Source of the DNA: Rhizopus arrhizus
Lineage: Eukaryota > Mucoromycota > Mucoromycetes > Mucorales > Rhizopodaceae
Direction of reading: 5' to 3'
DNA length: 64,000 bases
NCBI GenBank assembly: GCA_024220505.1
Contig: JAKZZE010000039.1
Location: 1-64,000, forward strand
The notes beneath the pieces are model-generated. The model saw only the letters and a program-made list of their open reading frames with translations, did no database searches and had not been told where the DNA came from. Shown here piece after piece: positions 22,418 to 32,339 of the stretch. A program made the translations under genes and the position numbers. The stretch's first letter is position 1. Each line of letters starts with the position of its first letter.

Positions 22418-22525
22418 ATTCTATTTTCATATTGTAATGTGACGAAGCAAGTTATGACGATTGCGCCTAGTGAGTACTGTGACGCAGTTGGTGTAACTTT
22501 TGCGGAAGAAGGGACTCAGTCCTAG

Positions 22526-23123
22526 TGTAACACACACAATGGGAAAATATTAAAAAATTGTACCACAAGAATTGAATGAATACAGACAACTGTATGAATA
22601 CAGACAGTGTCTGAATTCAGATGGCTATGTAGATTCATACAAAAATTTTCCACACTAAAAACCAAAAACAACAGATAATCAGAAAACTCAAAAAACATAT
22701 AAATACCTCGACATTTTAGCAGCAATCAAGACTTACTTACTGACTTCACTCTTAACTTTTGTTTTATTTTACTTTATTTACTTTACTTTTTGATTATTTG
22801 AATAAATATCATATAAAGTAAATCTCTTTTGTTTTTCTTTTATTTTACTTAACATCAAGAACAAGAAGTCCCTTGAAGTATATACACTTCATTGTAAATC
22901 CTTTTTATTTTATTTTATCTTTATTTTACCTTTTTATTTTTACTTTACTTAAAACAGTCTGATCTACTTATAAGATCTGGTGGTCACTTTACTCAAGCAA
23001 CTTATATTCAAATCATTACTCTTTTTGGAATCAAATCCTACTTAAATCTTTGATCTTATATCAAGCCTCTCTTAAATCAAACCTATTTAACACTATATAA
23101 ACCATATAAACTCCAATCTCACA
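22526..23123 (+). repeat. Solo LTR (TSD CTAG)
   Basis: 598 bp, TGTAACACACACAATGG to CCAATCTCACA, flanked by CTAG (22522-22525 and 23124-23127). It contains ACATATAAATACC (TATA box), AATAAATATC, and the family core AAGATCTGGTGGTCACT near 22975. Same subfamily as reverse LTR R. Confidence 0.92.
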
Positions 23124-23222
23124 CTAGGAGGGACTCAGTCGTAGGAGGGACCTCAGTCCTAGGAGGGACATCAGTCCCTGAAGATAAACAAAAAAAAAAA
23201 AAGTTCAAAAATAGAAAAACAC

Positions 23223-23804
23223 TGTAACAAACAAGAATGAAACGTCGGAATTTAAATCGTTGCAGTTTATAACGAACGCCTTGCAGTTTACAACAACCAC
23301 CTTACATTATACAACAACCGCCTCTTATGTTATAACAACCATTCAAAATACCAAAAACAGAACAAAACATAAAATCCAAAAACATATAAATAACCCCAAA
23401 GAATAATCTCAAAAAATACTTAACTTCTTAACTTCTTAACTTCTTAACTTCTAACTTCCTAACTTCTCTCTTATTTTATTTTTACTTTTTCTTTTTATCA
23501 AATAAATATTCTTTTAAAGAGGCAAACTATCTCTTATTTTATTTAACATCAAGAACAAGAAGTCCCTTGAAGCTATTATACTTCATTGTAAATCCCCTTT
23601 TTTATTTTACTTTATCTTTTTATTTTTTATTCTACCTTAACTAAAACAGTTTGATCTACTTTATAAGATCTGGTGGTCACTATAACAAGCGAATCAAGCC
23701 AATCCAACTCATATAAAAGCAATTATTATACCAATTACAACTTAAATCTGTTTATTTAAACCTCAACTCAACACACTCAAGCGAACTAGTAAAAATTTAT
23801 TACA
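23223..23804 (+). repeat. Solo LTR (TSD ACAC)
   Basis: 582 bp, TGTAACAAACAAG to TTTATTACA, flanked by ACAC (23219-23222 and 23805-23808). It has a TATA-like ACATATAAATAACC, the conserved AAGAAGTCCCTTGAAG, and AAGATCTGGTGGTCACT near 23668. Confidence 0.9.
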
Positions 23805-24815
23805 ACACAAAAAAATGACAATCATATAAATATCCCTTTATCCTTTCACTTTTCGATTTAACTTCACTTACTTTTTGATATATACTGACTTTTGATATAA
23901 CTTACTTTTTACTTTTGACATATTTTACTTTAACATAAAATAAAAAGAATATCTTCAAGGATCTACATTTAAAATCTTTCTGATCCCTTACATATACATC
24001 AAGTCAAGTCCTTTGAAGTCAAATTATCTTCATCGTATCAATTTTATATTCTCTTATCAAGAAACTCTTTATTACTTTTTACTGTTTGATCTACAATACA
24101 AGATCTGGTGGTCACTTACTACAAGCAAACCAAATTTATCAACATAAACACAAGCTTTTGATCTCAAATTATTTCTAAACCCAAGGCCATTCAACAAACG
24201 AAACAATACCTATCACAAGAAAAATTACAGTACCCCATATTGAACCTTGTTCAATTTTTGAACTTTATTTCAAAAATTGAAGCTTATTTCAAAAATCAAA
24301 CCTTATTTCAAAAATCAAACCTTATTTCAAAAAGTAAAGCTTATTTCAAAAAGAAAAGCTTACTTCAAAAATCAAACTTTATTTTCTTTTGTCTATAAAA
24401 TAGACAAGCTTTTATTTTTATTTTACTTCACTTCTCTTGACTTATATATTTTAACTTCTCTTTACTTATCTTAAATATATTTTAACCAATAAATCAAGTA
24501 TCTTTATCCCTGAATCTTTTGGTATAACACTCTTAAAACACAAGCAAGACAAGTCCCTTGAAGTCAATTATCTTCATTGTAAACATTCTTAAAACTCTTA
24601 TCAAGTTACTTTATTACAAACAAGTTTGATCTACTTAACAAGATCTGGTGGTCACTTATAAGCGAACCTAATATCAATACTCTACCCAACTCTTATTTTT
24701 TTTATCCATTTTCATCAACTTTACTTTATTTCAAAACCGTTAACTCTTACAAGCCATTGAAGCAACAAAAAATTACAGTAACACTGTGAGATTGGAGTAT
24801 GTATGGTTTATATAG

Positions 24816-25409
24816 TGTAACACAATGCAGCAAACTTTTGCAGCATTTGACTTTTCTCTCTCCAACTAATTCAAATCCAGGAAAATACAAACAAATACGT
24901 ATGAATACGTATGAATACAGATAAATCCAGAAAAATACAAAAAAATACAGAATATCTACAAAAGCATCAAAAACAGCATATAATCAGAAAAGCCAAAAAC
25001 ATATAAATAACTTCAATATTTCTTATACTTACTCTTGACTTACTTACTTCACTTTTAACTTTTGTTTTACTTCACTTATTTACTTTACTTTTTGATTATT
25101 TTAATAAATATCATACAAAGTAAATCTCTTTTGTTTTTCTTTTATTTTATCTAATATCAAGAACAAGAAGTCCCTTGAAGCAAATACACTTCATTGTAAT
25201 CCCTTTTTTTTTAATCTTTTTACTTTATTTTATTCACAACAGTTTGATCTACTTAACAAGATCTGGTGGTCACTTTACTCAAGCAACTTATATTCAAATC
25301 ATTACTCTTTTTGGAATCAAATCCTACTTAAATCTTTGATCTTATATCAAGCCTCTCTTAAATCAAACCTATTTAACACTATAAAAACCTTACAAACTCC
25401 AATCTCACA
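24816..25409 (+). repeat. Solo LTR E (TSD ATAG), uninterrupted
   Basis: 594 bp, TGTAACACAATGCAGC to AATCTCACA, flanked by ATAG (24812-24815 and 25410-25413). A complete reference for the family: TATA-like CATATAAATAAC near 25008, AATAAATATC, AAGAAGTCCCTTGAAG, GATCTACTTAACAAGATCTG and GGTGGTCACT. It is inserted in the opposite orientation to R, so its 3' end and the following piece of R form an inverted repeat of roughly 60 bp (about 25326-25385 with 25406-25465). Confidence 0.95.
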
Positions 25410-25845
25410 ATAGTGTTAAATAGGTTTGATTTAAGAGAGTCTTGATGTAAGATCAAAGGTTTAGGTAGTGTAACACGAACAATGATATAGTCCCCGATAC
25501 AAACATGTACAATTACAGTTTGGATGAAGAACATGAACTTTAATTTACAGTTCAGGACAAGAGACAATAGGCACCCCATATTTTTATATAAATAAGATGA
25601 ATATTTTGAACAAAATAACAGACATTCAATTAATCAAATCTTCTCACGCTTAAAAAGCAATCTTTTCTTATTGGGTCACAATTACCTTTTCTTTTCTTTT
25701 TATTTTTACTTATTCTTTCTGATATGATACCTGAGTTATCACGAAACAAGAAAGATCCCTTTTACTTTTATCTTTTATAAAACAATCTTACTCTTAAAGA
25801 TCTGGTGGTCACTACTTAAAATCAAATTACTTTATCAAAAGAACT

Positions 25846-26186
25846 TGTCATGTTTTGACATGTCAATAAGATACAGTCTTATCGTTCTGGACTAAATCTT
25901 TACAAATGAGTTTGAATAAGAATAGAACCTGATAATTATCACTGCCCTAAACAGCCAAGTTTCACTTTCATCTCAACAGTTGATTATTAACATCAGTTTA
26001 TAAAATTTTTCTTATACATGTCAAATCATATCGGTCGTAACTATTTTTGTCATCTAATCTCAGGTCTTGCTCAACTAATATAAATAGCCTTGAAATCTTT
26101 CTTTAATAAAAGTATTCGACTTTAGAACTATTGTTCGGTCTCGTTAATTCTTCTTTATCTTATTTTTGAATACTTAAAACACTTCA
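25846..26186 (+). repeat. 5' LTR of chromovirus 1
   Basis: TGTCATGTTTTGACATGTC..ACACTTCA. TATA box TATAAATA at 26079-26086. It begins with a short palindrome (TGTCA..TGACA). Confidence 0.95.
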
Positions 26187-26210
26187 TTTTTTTTAACGAA
26201 TTCTGAACTC
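26187..26210 (+). promoter_or_regulatory. Putative non-canonical primer-binding region
   Basis: Directly after the LTR the sequence is T8 then AACGAATTCTGAACTC, not the TGG start of an ordinary tRNA-primed site. The equivalent position in chromovirus 3 is T7 then GAATGAATTCTTC, so the pattern is conserved between two families. The primer is unknown. Confidence 0.4.
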
Positions 26211-26229
26211 TTGTTTAAAATTGCAAAAT

Positions 26230-27750
26230 ATGGCTGACAACGATCAATCCACTCAAGTTCATTCCCTTAATGAAAAAGGTAACATTGATAAACAAGAAGA
26301 GACATCAAGAATCAGTGAAGACATAGAAATGGCTATTGTTGAAGAGGCTGCTTTTACTACTTCAAACCGTTTTGAATTAAAAGAAGATCCCTCTATTGAT
26401 GCTGTTATGGGTCTAAGAGTTACGTTGACAGACCTTCGACAACAGATCGCTCGTGCTGTGGTGACTGGAGCTCCTCAAGAAGAGCTAACCAAGCTACAAG
26501 AGCAAGCAGTTAATATAAAGAACTGTATCCAGTTTTTAGATGATGCTCAAGCTTTTTGTATTACTCCTCCTACACCGGTAGGTAATGCTGCTTTCAGTTC
26601 TGGACTCTCAAGTACTGCTTTTAACCCTCGGTCAGCTCACATTATCCCACCCGATCTTCCTGTCTGGCAATGGAGTGGTAATATCTGGAGAAAAGATGCC
26701 GATGTACACGACTCGGTAGAAGACTTACTTGACACCTTCTCTTTAATCATTGAATCAAATGGTCTATCTGTTGATTCTAGTTGGTCTCGCCTGGTCCCAA
26801 TCAAGATGAACCGAGATCAACGGTCATGGTTTAACGAGGTTCTAAAAGGGCGTAGTTTGACTTGGTCTGAAGTGAGAAAAATCATTATCAAGACTTATGC
26901 CGCTCAAGACGTAGCTCAGGAATTAGAGTACATGGACCAGCTCTTATCTCTGAAAATGCTTTCAACCGAATCGATCGAAGCCTTTACTGATCGATTTCAA
27001 CGTATTCGAAGGGCTGCTAAATGGGATGATGACATCAGGACTGCTTCCATTTATAAACGTGCTTTACCAGGCTTTTTACGTCAGGAGGTCTCTCGTTCCT
27101 TGTTAAACCTTGGTCGAGATCAACAAGACTCTGTGGCAAAAGTTGCTGCCAAAGCACGAATGGTCCTGTCATCAAACCTTTGTTCAGAAACAGGCTCATC
27201 TAATCGTCAAGACTCCGGATTAAAAACTTCATCCTCGCCTCTCCTTTCAAAAGGAACAGAAGCATCGAAGTACAATCCAAACAATTTGGAAATATCAAAT
27301 AATCAACTTGCCAACCTTAAAAGAGTCTCTATGGGTAGCATGAAGAACAAGTTCCGCTGCGCCATCCATGGTATTGCCAATCATCCCACTGAAAGGTGCA
27401 ATAAATACAAGGACTTGCTGAAGCAAAACTCTTCCTCGGTTACCTCTCTTCCTGCTACATCCAGTCGACCTTTATCATTCGTCTCTGCCGCCAAAAATTG
27501 TTATCGTTGCTCTGGTAATGTTCCATGGTCCAAAGAACATGCTGCTCGCTGTCCTCGTGATAAGCCCTATCAAGGTCCAACTAAGGCCATACGTTCTGTT
27601 CGCTTGGATATCTCAAGGTCCAATGGTAACAAGCCCAACCTCACCATCACTCCTCAAGCTAGACCACAACAGGCATCTTCCAAGGTGTCTAGTGGTGATA
27701 GCAACTTGATGGACGTAGATGACGAGGGTTATCCAGTGAATTATGATTAA
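26230..27750 (+). CDS. gag: Gag polyprotein of chromovirus 1
   Basis: 506 aa from the ATG at 26230. A capsid-like helical domain spans roughly residues 140-300 (WSGNIWRKDADVHDSVEDLL, MNRDQRSWFNEVLKG, EAFTDRFQRIRR). Two zinc-binding motifs follow: CAIHGIANHPTERC and CYRC..H..C. It forms the particle and packages RNA. It ends at TAA 27748-27750, in frame with pol. The last ~40 codons are nearly identical to chromovirus 2, while the rest differs clearly. Confidence 0.93.
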   Translation: MADNDQSTQVHSLNEKGNIDKQEETSRISEDIEMAIVEEAAFTTSNRFELKEDPSIDAVMGLRVTLTDLRQQIARAVVTGAPQEELTKLQEQAVNIKNCIQFLDDAQAFCITPPTPVGNAAFSSGLSSTAFNPRSAHIIPPDLPVWQWSGNIWRKDADVHDSVEDLLDTFSLIIESNGLSVDSSWSRLVPIKMNRDQRSWFNEVLKGRSLTWSEVRKIIIKTYAAQDVAQELEYMDQLLSLKMLSTESIEAFTDRFQRIRRAAKWDDDIRTASIYKRALPGFLRQEVSRSLLNLGRDQQDSVAKVAAKARMVLSSNLCSETGSSNRQDSGLKTSSSPLLSKGTEASKYNPNNLEISNNQLANLKRVSMGSMKNKFRCAIHGIANHPTERCNKYKDLLKQNSSSVTSLPATSSRPLSFVSAAKNCYRCSGNVPWSKEHAARCPRDKPYQGPTKAIRSVRLDISRSNGNKPNLTITPQARPQQASSKVSSGDSNLMDVDDEGYPVNYD

Positions 27751-27753
27751 AAT

Positions 27754-30700
27754 GTGAACACTATGGCCCTGGTTGATAGTGGTTCCTCTTTCAGCTCGAT
27801 AGACACAAACTTTGTTAATAAATATAATATTGCAGTTGATAGAAATGTATCTGGTTCCGTTATACTTGCTACAAGTGATAATGTTAGTAAACGTTTCGGT
27901 ACAACCAAATTTCCATTAAGTGTTATTTACGGTGATAATGATAAAAATCTTATTCATACATCCCATTCTTTTGAAGTCCTTCCTCTTTCCTTGGATACTG
28001 AAGTTGTAATAGGATTAGATCTGATGCACAAGTTAAACATTCTTGTTACCAACTTAGCTATCAGACATCCTAATCTTGCACCAGTTATTGACAAAGAGAT
28101 TACAAATGATACACCTGAACCTAACAAAGCTCCTTTCGGTACACCTGAGCAACAAGCTCATTTTCATAATGCTGTTAAACCATTTGTTGATCAAAATGCC
28201 TTAATACCAAAGAATTCCTTTTGTACTGTACCAGAGTCGGTTATACGTTTAGATACTGTTAAAGGAAAAACTGCTTACCGTGCACCATATCGTACTCCTT
28301 TTAAATTACTACCAATCATGCGTGAATGTATTGACACTTGGTTAAAGGATGAAGTTATTGAACGTGCATCACCTAATTCAGACTGGAATTCTCCTTTAAC
28401 ATTGGCACCTAAGAAAGACTTGCTTGGTAATCTCACAGGACATCGACCCTGTCTCGATCCTCGCTTGTTAAATTCTATTCTTGTGTCAAATGATAGACAT
28501 CCTATTCCAAAGATTGAAGAGATTTTCGATCGATTACAAGGATCAACTATTTTTACCACTCTTGATCTTCGACAAGCATTTCATCGATTCCAAATCTATG
28601 AGCCTGATCGTATTAAGACCACATTCACTTTTGAAGGTCAACAATACCAATTTAGAGGTTGTCCATTTGGTTTGAAACATATTGCTTCCCGTTATCAACG
28701 AGTGATTAATATAGTGTTACGTGATTTACCTTATGCACAGGCTTTTGTTGATGATATCATCATATTTTCCAAGTCTTATGAGGAACACATCACACATGTG
28801 CAAAACATAATTCAGAGATTAACTAAAGTGAATTTGATCCTTAACCCAGACAAGTGTCATTTTGCGCAGTCTACTGTTTACTTACTTGGTTTCTGTGTTG
28901 ATGCCAAAGGGTCTCGACTCGATCCTCGTAAAGTTACAAACGCTTTGACTTGGCCTAGACCTTCATCTGGAAAAGAGATTCAACGCTTTTTAGGACTGGT
29001 AAATTATTTTAGAAAATACTTGCCAAATATTTCTGAAGTCACTGCACCTTTGGACAAATTACGTTTTGAAGGCAAACTTGATAAACTTTGGACATCTGAA
29101 CAAGAAAGAGCTTTTGAAAAGATCAAGGCATTATTGTCTTCTGCGCCACTTCTTCATCATCCAGATCTAGAACAACCTTTTTATGTTGCTACTGATGCTA
29201 GTAACTATTCAATTGGTGTTGTTCTTTACCAAGTTATCAAAAATGAGACTCGATATATCGGTTTCATGGCACGCTCACTTTCTACATCTGAAAAGAATTA
29301 TTCTACCACTAAACGTGAGCTATTAGCAGTGATATTTGCACTAAAGAAGTTTCATCCATTTTTGTGGGGTAATCCATTCACCTTATACACTGATCACAAG
29401 GCCTTAACTTATCTCCACACCCAGCCTGTAGCTAACGCTATGATGATCAATTGGCTGGACACTATACTGGATTATAACTTCAAAATCATCCATCGACCTG
29501 GTATTCAAAATATTCTACCAGATGCTTTGTCGCGTCTTTTCGAACCTGAAAAAACGCTGGAGGGGGATAATAAAACCATCAAAACAATTGTCACTTCCCA
29601 AATTATCAATTCTAACGGATCAATTCTTACATCCAGAATGATGATGCCTGCTGACTTGATGACCCCAGCACCAGAAGACAGACAAAAGCTACTCATGGAT
29701 ACACATTTAGAGGGACACCGTGGAGCTCAAGCAATCGTAACAGCTTTACATAGTGATGGTATTCACTGGACAAAGCTCAAGGAAGATGCACTTGAAATAA
29801 TACGTAGTTGTCCTGATTGCCAAAAATTCAATATCGCAAAGCACGGATACAATCCCTTGACCTCAATCTATGCTGATGCACCTTGGGATCACATCTGTAT
29901 CGACACAGCCGGACCTTTCCCTACTTCAGTACAAGGTAATCAATACATCCTTCTGGTAGTAGACGTCTTTACACGATATTGTGTACTCAAAGCCTTGCCC
30001 GATAAATCTTCTCTCACTATTGCACTTGCATTAAGGAGTATCTTATCGCTCTTTGGTCGACCAAAAATTATCCAAAGTGATAATGGTACTGAGTATGTCA
30101 ATGAACTCGTCAGACTGTATGTTGAATCATCCGGTATTGATCATCGTCTCATATCAGCTTATCATCCCCGAGCTAACGGTATAGTCGAACGATGGGTTGG
30201 CAAAGCAAAAAATATTTTGCACAAAAGATTACAAGGCAGAACTGAGGATTGGGACTTGTATGTTGACAGTACCCAAGAAGCCCTCAACAATACGCATACA
30301 GCTTTACACGGCACTAGACCTTTCTCATTGATGTTTGCAAGACGTCCCAATGAAAACAAGGATTATAATAACGTGCTGGACAAAACTAAATCGCCTGAAA
30401 CGATGAAACAGTTAGAAACTAGAATTAACGAGTTTAATGACACTGTCTTACCGGCTATTCGTGAAAAAATAAAAACTTCACAAGCTGCTTCTCGAGACAA
30501 GTTCAACCAAACTCACAGAATTCTATCCGATATCCCCACTGGTAGTCAAGTCACGCTCAAGAATGTAAACCGTGTTGCAAAAAGTGATCCCCTCTACGTT
30601 GGTAATTACACTGTCAAAAGAAAAACTCAAGGTGGTTCATATGTGTTGGTTGATGCAACTGGAGCACTCTTACCAAGAGATGTACCTCCATCGCAAATAA

Positions 30701-30993
30701 AGGTTATTTTCCAGGAAGTATCCTTATCCAATACTGATCAATCTGAATCATACGATGTTGAGGCAGTTCTACACCATAAGGGATCACCGGGTAATTACTT
30801 ATATAAAGTTCGATGGAAAGGTTATGGAGAAGAAGATGACACTTGGGAACCGGCTAGTCATTTCCATGATTACAGACCGATCCAAAAATATTGGTCACGT
30901 CTAAGTGAACAAGAACCAGCGCGCGAGGTTCAACTTGTTCCTAAAAAAAGATACAACCAAGAAAAGAAAAAACGTGCATCGCAGTGTAACTAA
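27754..30993 (+). CDS. pol: Pol polyprotein (PR-RT-RH-IN-chromodomain) of chromovirus 1
   Basis: 1079 aa open from the codon after the gag stop plus one; the first ATG is 27763. In order: aspartic protease (LVDSGSS), reverse transcriptase (LDLRQAFHRF, catalytic FVDDIIIFS near residue 330), RNase H (ATDASNYS near 480, KRELLAVIFA, TDHKAL), and integrase with an HHCC zinc finger (H..H near 650, CPDC). The integrase core has Asp in DTAGPFP, Asp in SDNGTE near 776 and Glu in IVERW near 812. A C-terminal chromodomain (VRWKGYG..DTWEPASHF, about 1015-1040) follows. No frameshift or stop. Since pol has no ATG close to the gag stop other than 27763, readthrough of TAA is the likely expression route. 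Confidence 0.96.
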   Translation: MNTMALVDSGSSFSSIDTNFVNKYNIAVDRNVSGSVILATSDNVSKRFGTTKFPLSVIYGDNDKNLIHTSHSFEVLPLSLDTEVVIGLDLMHKLNILVTNLAIRHPNLAPVIDKEITNDTPEPNKAPFGTPEQQAHFHNAVKPFVDQNALIPKNSFCTVPESVIRLDTVKGKTAYRAPYRTPFKLLPIMRECIDTWLKDEVIERASPNSDWNSPLTLAPKKDLLGNLTGHRPCLDPRLLNSILVSNDRHPIPKIEEIFDRLQGSTIFTTLDLRQAFHRFQIYEPDRIKTTFTFEGQQYQFRGCPFGLKHIASRYQRVINIVLRDLPYAQAFVDDIIIFSKSYEEHITHVQNIIQRLTKVNLILNPDKCHFAQSTVYLLGFCVDAKGSRLDPRKVTNALTWPRPSSGKEIQRFLGLVNYFRKYLPNISEVTAPLDKLRFEGKLDKLWTSEQERAFEKIKALLSSAPLLHHPDLEQPFYVATDASNYSIGVVLYQVIKNETRYIGFMARSLSTSEKNYSTTKRELLAVIFALKKFHPFLWGNPFTLYTDHKALTYLHTQPVANAMMINWLDTILDYNFKIIHRPGIQNILPDALSRLFEPEKTLEGDNKTIKTIVTSQIINSNGSILTSRMMMPADLMTPAPEDRQKLLMDTHLEGHRGAQAIVTALHSDGIHWTKLKEDALEIIRSCPDCQKFNIAKHGYNPLTSIYADAPWDHICIDTAGPFPTSVQGNQYILLVVDVFTRYCVLKALPDKSSLTIALALRSILSLFGRPKIIQSDNGTEYVNELVRLYVESSGIDHRLISAYHPRANGIVERWVGKAKNILHKRLQGRTEDWDLYVDSTQEALNNTHTALHGTRPFSLMFARRPNENKDYNNVLDKTKSPETMKQLETRINEFNDTVLPAIREKIKTSQAASRDKFNQTHRILSDIPTGSQVTLKNVNRVAKSDPLYVGNYTVKRKTQGGSYVLVDATGALLPRDVPPSQIKVIFQEVSLSNTDQSESYDVEAVLHHKGSPGNYLYKVRWKGYGEEDDTWEPASHFHDYRPIQKYWSRLSEQEPAREVQLVPKKRYNQEKKKRASQCN

Positions 30994-31441
30994 CTCTAAA
31001 AGAAACAGACGTTAATACATTGACCTTCTTCCACCAACTTTCATTAACTATACATATACGTTACCAGCAAATTACGCAATTATAAAATATTTACAAGGAT
31101 AGTAAAAAAAAATGAATTTTTTTCTCATGCCTTAATATTTTTCAATATGCACATTTGTACGCAGTCACATTTACAGACAAACATCACTTTAGCAATAAAT
31201 TCCTGTTCAGGGTTTATTATCGCCTAAATGCTTTGTTCCATTCTTGAACACTATACTTTATATGTTTATATAAAGAGCCACTATACGTTATATGACTTAA
31301 CCCTACCAAGCACCTATTTCTTACAACAAATAGAGCTCATCTTGACATCTCAAACCTCATTTTCGACATTCACTTAAACAAACATATTTTCACTTGTCAC
31401 ATTAATTCCAGAAAAGATAGTTACAACCTGGAAGGGGGCAA

Positions 31442-31782
31442 TGTCATGTTTTGACATGTCAATAAGATACAGTCTTATCGTTCTGGACTAAATCTTTACA
31501 AATGAGTTTGAATAAGAATAGAACCTGATAATTATCACTGCCCTAAACAGCCAAGTTTCACTTTCATCTCAACAGTTGATTATTAACATCAGTTTATAAA
31601 ATTTTTCTTATACATGTCAAATCATATCGGTCGTAACTATTTTTGTCATCTAATCTCAGGTCTTGCTCAACTAATATAAATAGCCTTGAAATCTTTCTTT
31701 AATAAAAGTATTCGACTTTAGAACTATTGTTCGGTCTCGTTAATTCTTCTTTATCTTATTTTTGAATACTTAAAACACTTCA
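31442..31782 (+). repeat. 3' LTR of chromovirus 1
   Basis: 341 bp, same diagnostic bases as the 5' LTR at 25846-26186. Confidence 0.95.
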
Positions 31783-31910
31783 GAACTGTTAAACGTTCAA
31801 TCAAGTTAATCAAACGCAAGTCATTCAAGGCTTCAAACTTCAAACTAAACAAATCTACATCACTTTAACACAATCCAAATCCCAAGTACTAACAAGTTAC
31901 AGTAGGATTT

Positions 31911-32244
31911 TGAGATATTTGCAGATAATAAAGTGAGAAAAAAGAAAGGAAATAGTACTTGAAAACTAGTGAATGAGTCTCTATGTAACCTCTTTATTAG
32001 ATTTCAAGACGAGAGAGAGAACCCATTTAATCAAACTACGCCTTTATATAGGAAATAAAATTATTCAGGGACCGAAGTGAGTTCAAGGTCAATTTTAGTA
32101 TTGAGCTTGAACAATATAAACATTGTATATGAGCTTTTAAGGAATATGTAATAAGTAATATTATGTATTCAGTACTTGCTATTTCTTATATAAGATCTGA
32201 GTAATCTCATACGAATAATAGTATTTAATGAGGTAAATACGACA
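31911..32244 (-). repeat. 3' LTR of chromovirus 3
   Basis: 334 bp; on the minus strand TGTCGTATTTACC..AAATATCTCA. Confidence 0.95.
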
Positions 32245-32339
32245 TAGCCCCCGACCAGTATGAGATTACTTTGAAGAAAATCTTGTGACTATTTTTAATA
32301 TATATGTTTTTTTTTTTTTTTTTTTTTTTGAAAAGTAAT

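Larger units (their letters stand above)
22478..24229 (+). repeat. Solo LTR W1 (TSD GTAC), split by two LTRs
   Basis: TGTGACGCAGTTGG at 22478 to AAATTACA at 24229, flanked by GTAC (22474-22477 and 24230-24233). Two later LTRs (22526-23123 and 23223-23804) interrupt it. An uninterrupted 5' part of the same LTR type is present at 45225-45374 (W2) and reads straight through both insertion points, which confirms the boundaries. It contains a short repeat of AGGAGGGAC-TCAGTC units. Confidence 0.88.
22438..24777 (+). repeat. Solo LTR V (TSD GTAA), split by W1
   Basis: TGTGACGAAGC at 22438 to ATTACA at 24777, flanked by GTAA (22434-22437 and 24778-24781). It is interrupted at 22477/24230 by LTR W1. 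The 3' piece (24234-24777) holds a TATA-like stretch, AATAAA, and the family core ACAAGATCTGGTGGTCACT near 24640. There is also a run of five TTATTTCAAAAA-type repeats (about 24265-24380). Confidence 0.85.
25846..31782 (+). mobile_element. Ty3/Gypsy chromovirus 1, complete
   Basis: 5937 bp with two 341-bp LTRs (25846-26186 and 31442-31782) and duplication GAACT on each side (25841-25845 and 31783-31787). The polypurine tract GGAAGGGGGCAA lies directly before the 3' LTR (31430-31441). gag (26230-27750) and pol (27754-30993) are in the same frame, separated by one TAA. The LTR pair carries the same copy-specific bases (CTTATCGTTC, TCAGTTTATA, TCGGTCGTAA), consistent with recent insertion. Confidence 0.97.
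25469..31901 (+). repeat. Solo LTR (TSD GTAG), split by chromovirus 1
   Basis: TGTAACACGAACAATG at 25469 to AAGTTACA at 31901, flanked by GTAG (25465-25468 and 31902-31905). Without the inserted chromovirus and one copy of its duplication it is about 491 bp. It contains TATATAAATAAGATG and AAAGATCTGGTGGTCACT. Confidence 0.9.

Noticed and set aside
23130..23180. AGGAGGGAC-TCAGTC repeats as a regulatory array
   Set aside because: They are part of the U3-like region of LTR W and recur only with that LTR; no evidence of function.
24265..24380. TTATTTCAAAAA repeats as a CRISPR-like array
   Set aside because: Tandem low-complexity repeats without spacers of constant length, inside an LTR in a eukaryote.
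26150..26215. Tf1-type self-priming of chromovirus 1
   Set aside because: The putative RNA 5' end pairs with the region after the LTR over only about 7 of 8 bases, then mismatches at the priming end.
28275..28559. Antisense frames inside pol (also 51267-51551, 29505-29696)
   Set aside because: Shadows of the pol frame; identical in both copies because pol is identical.
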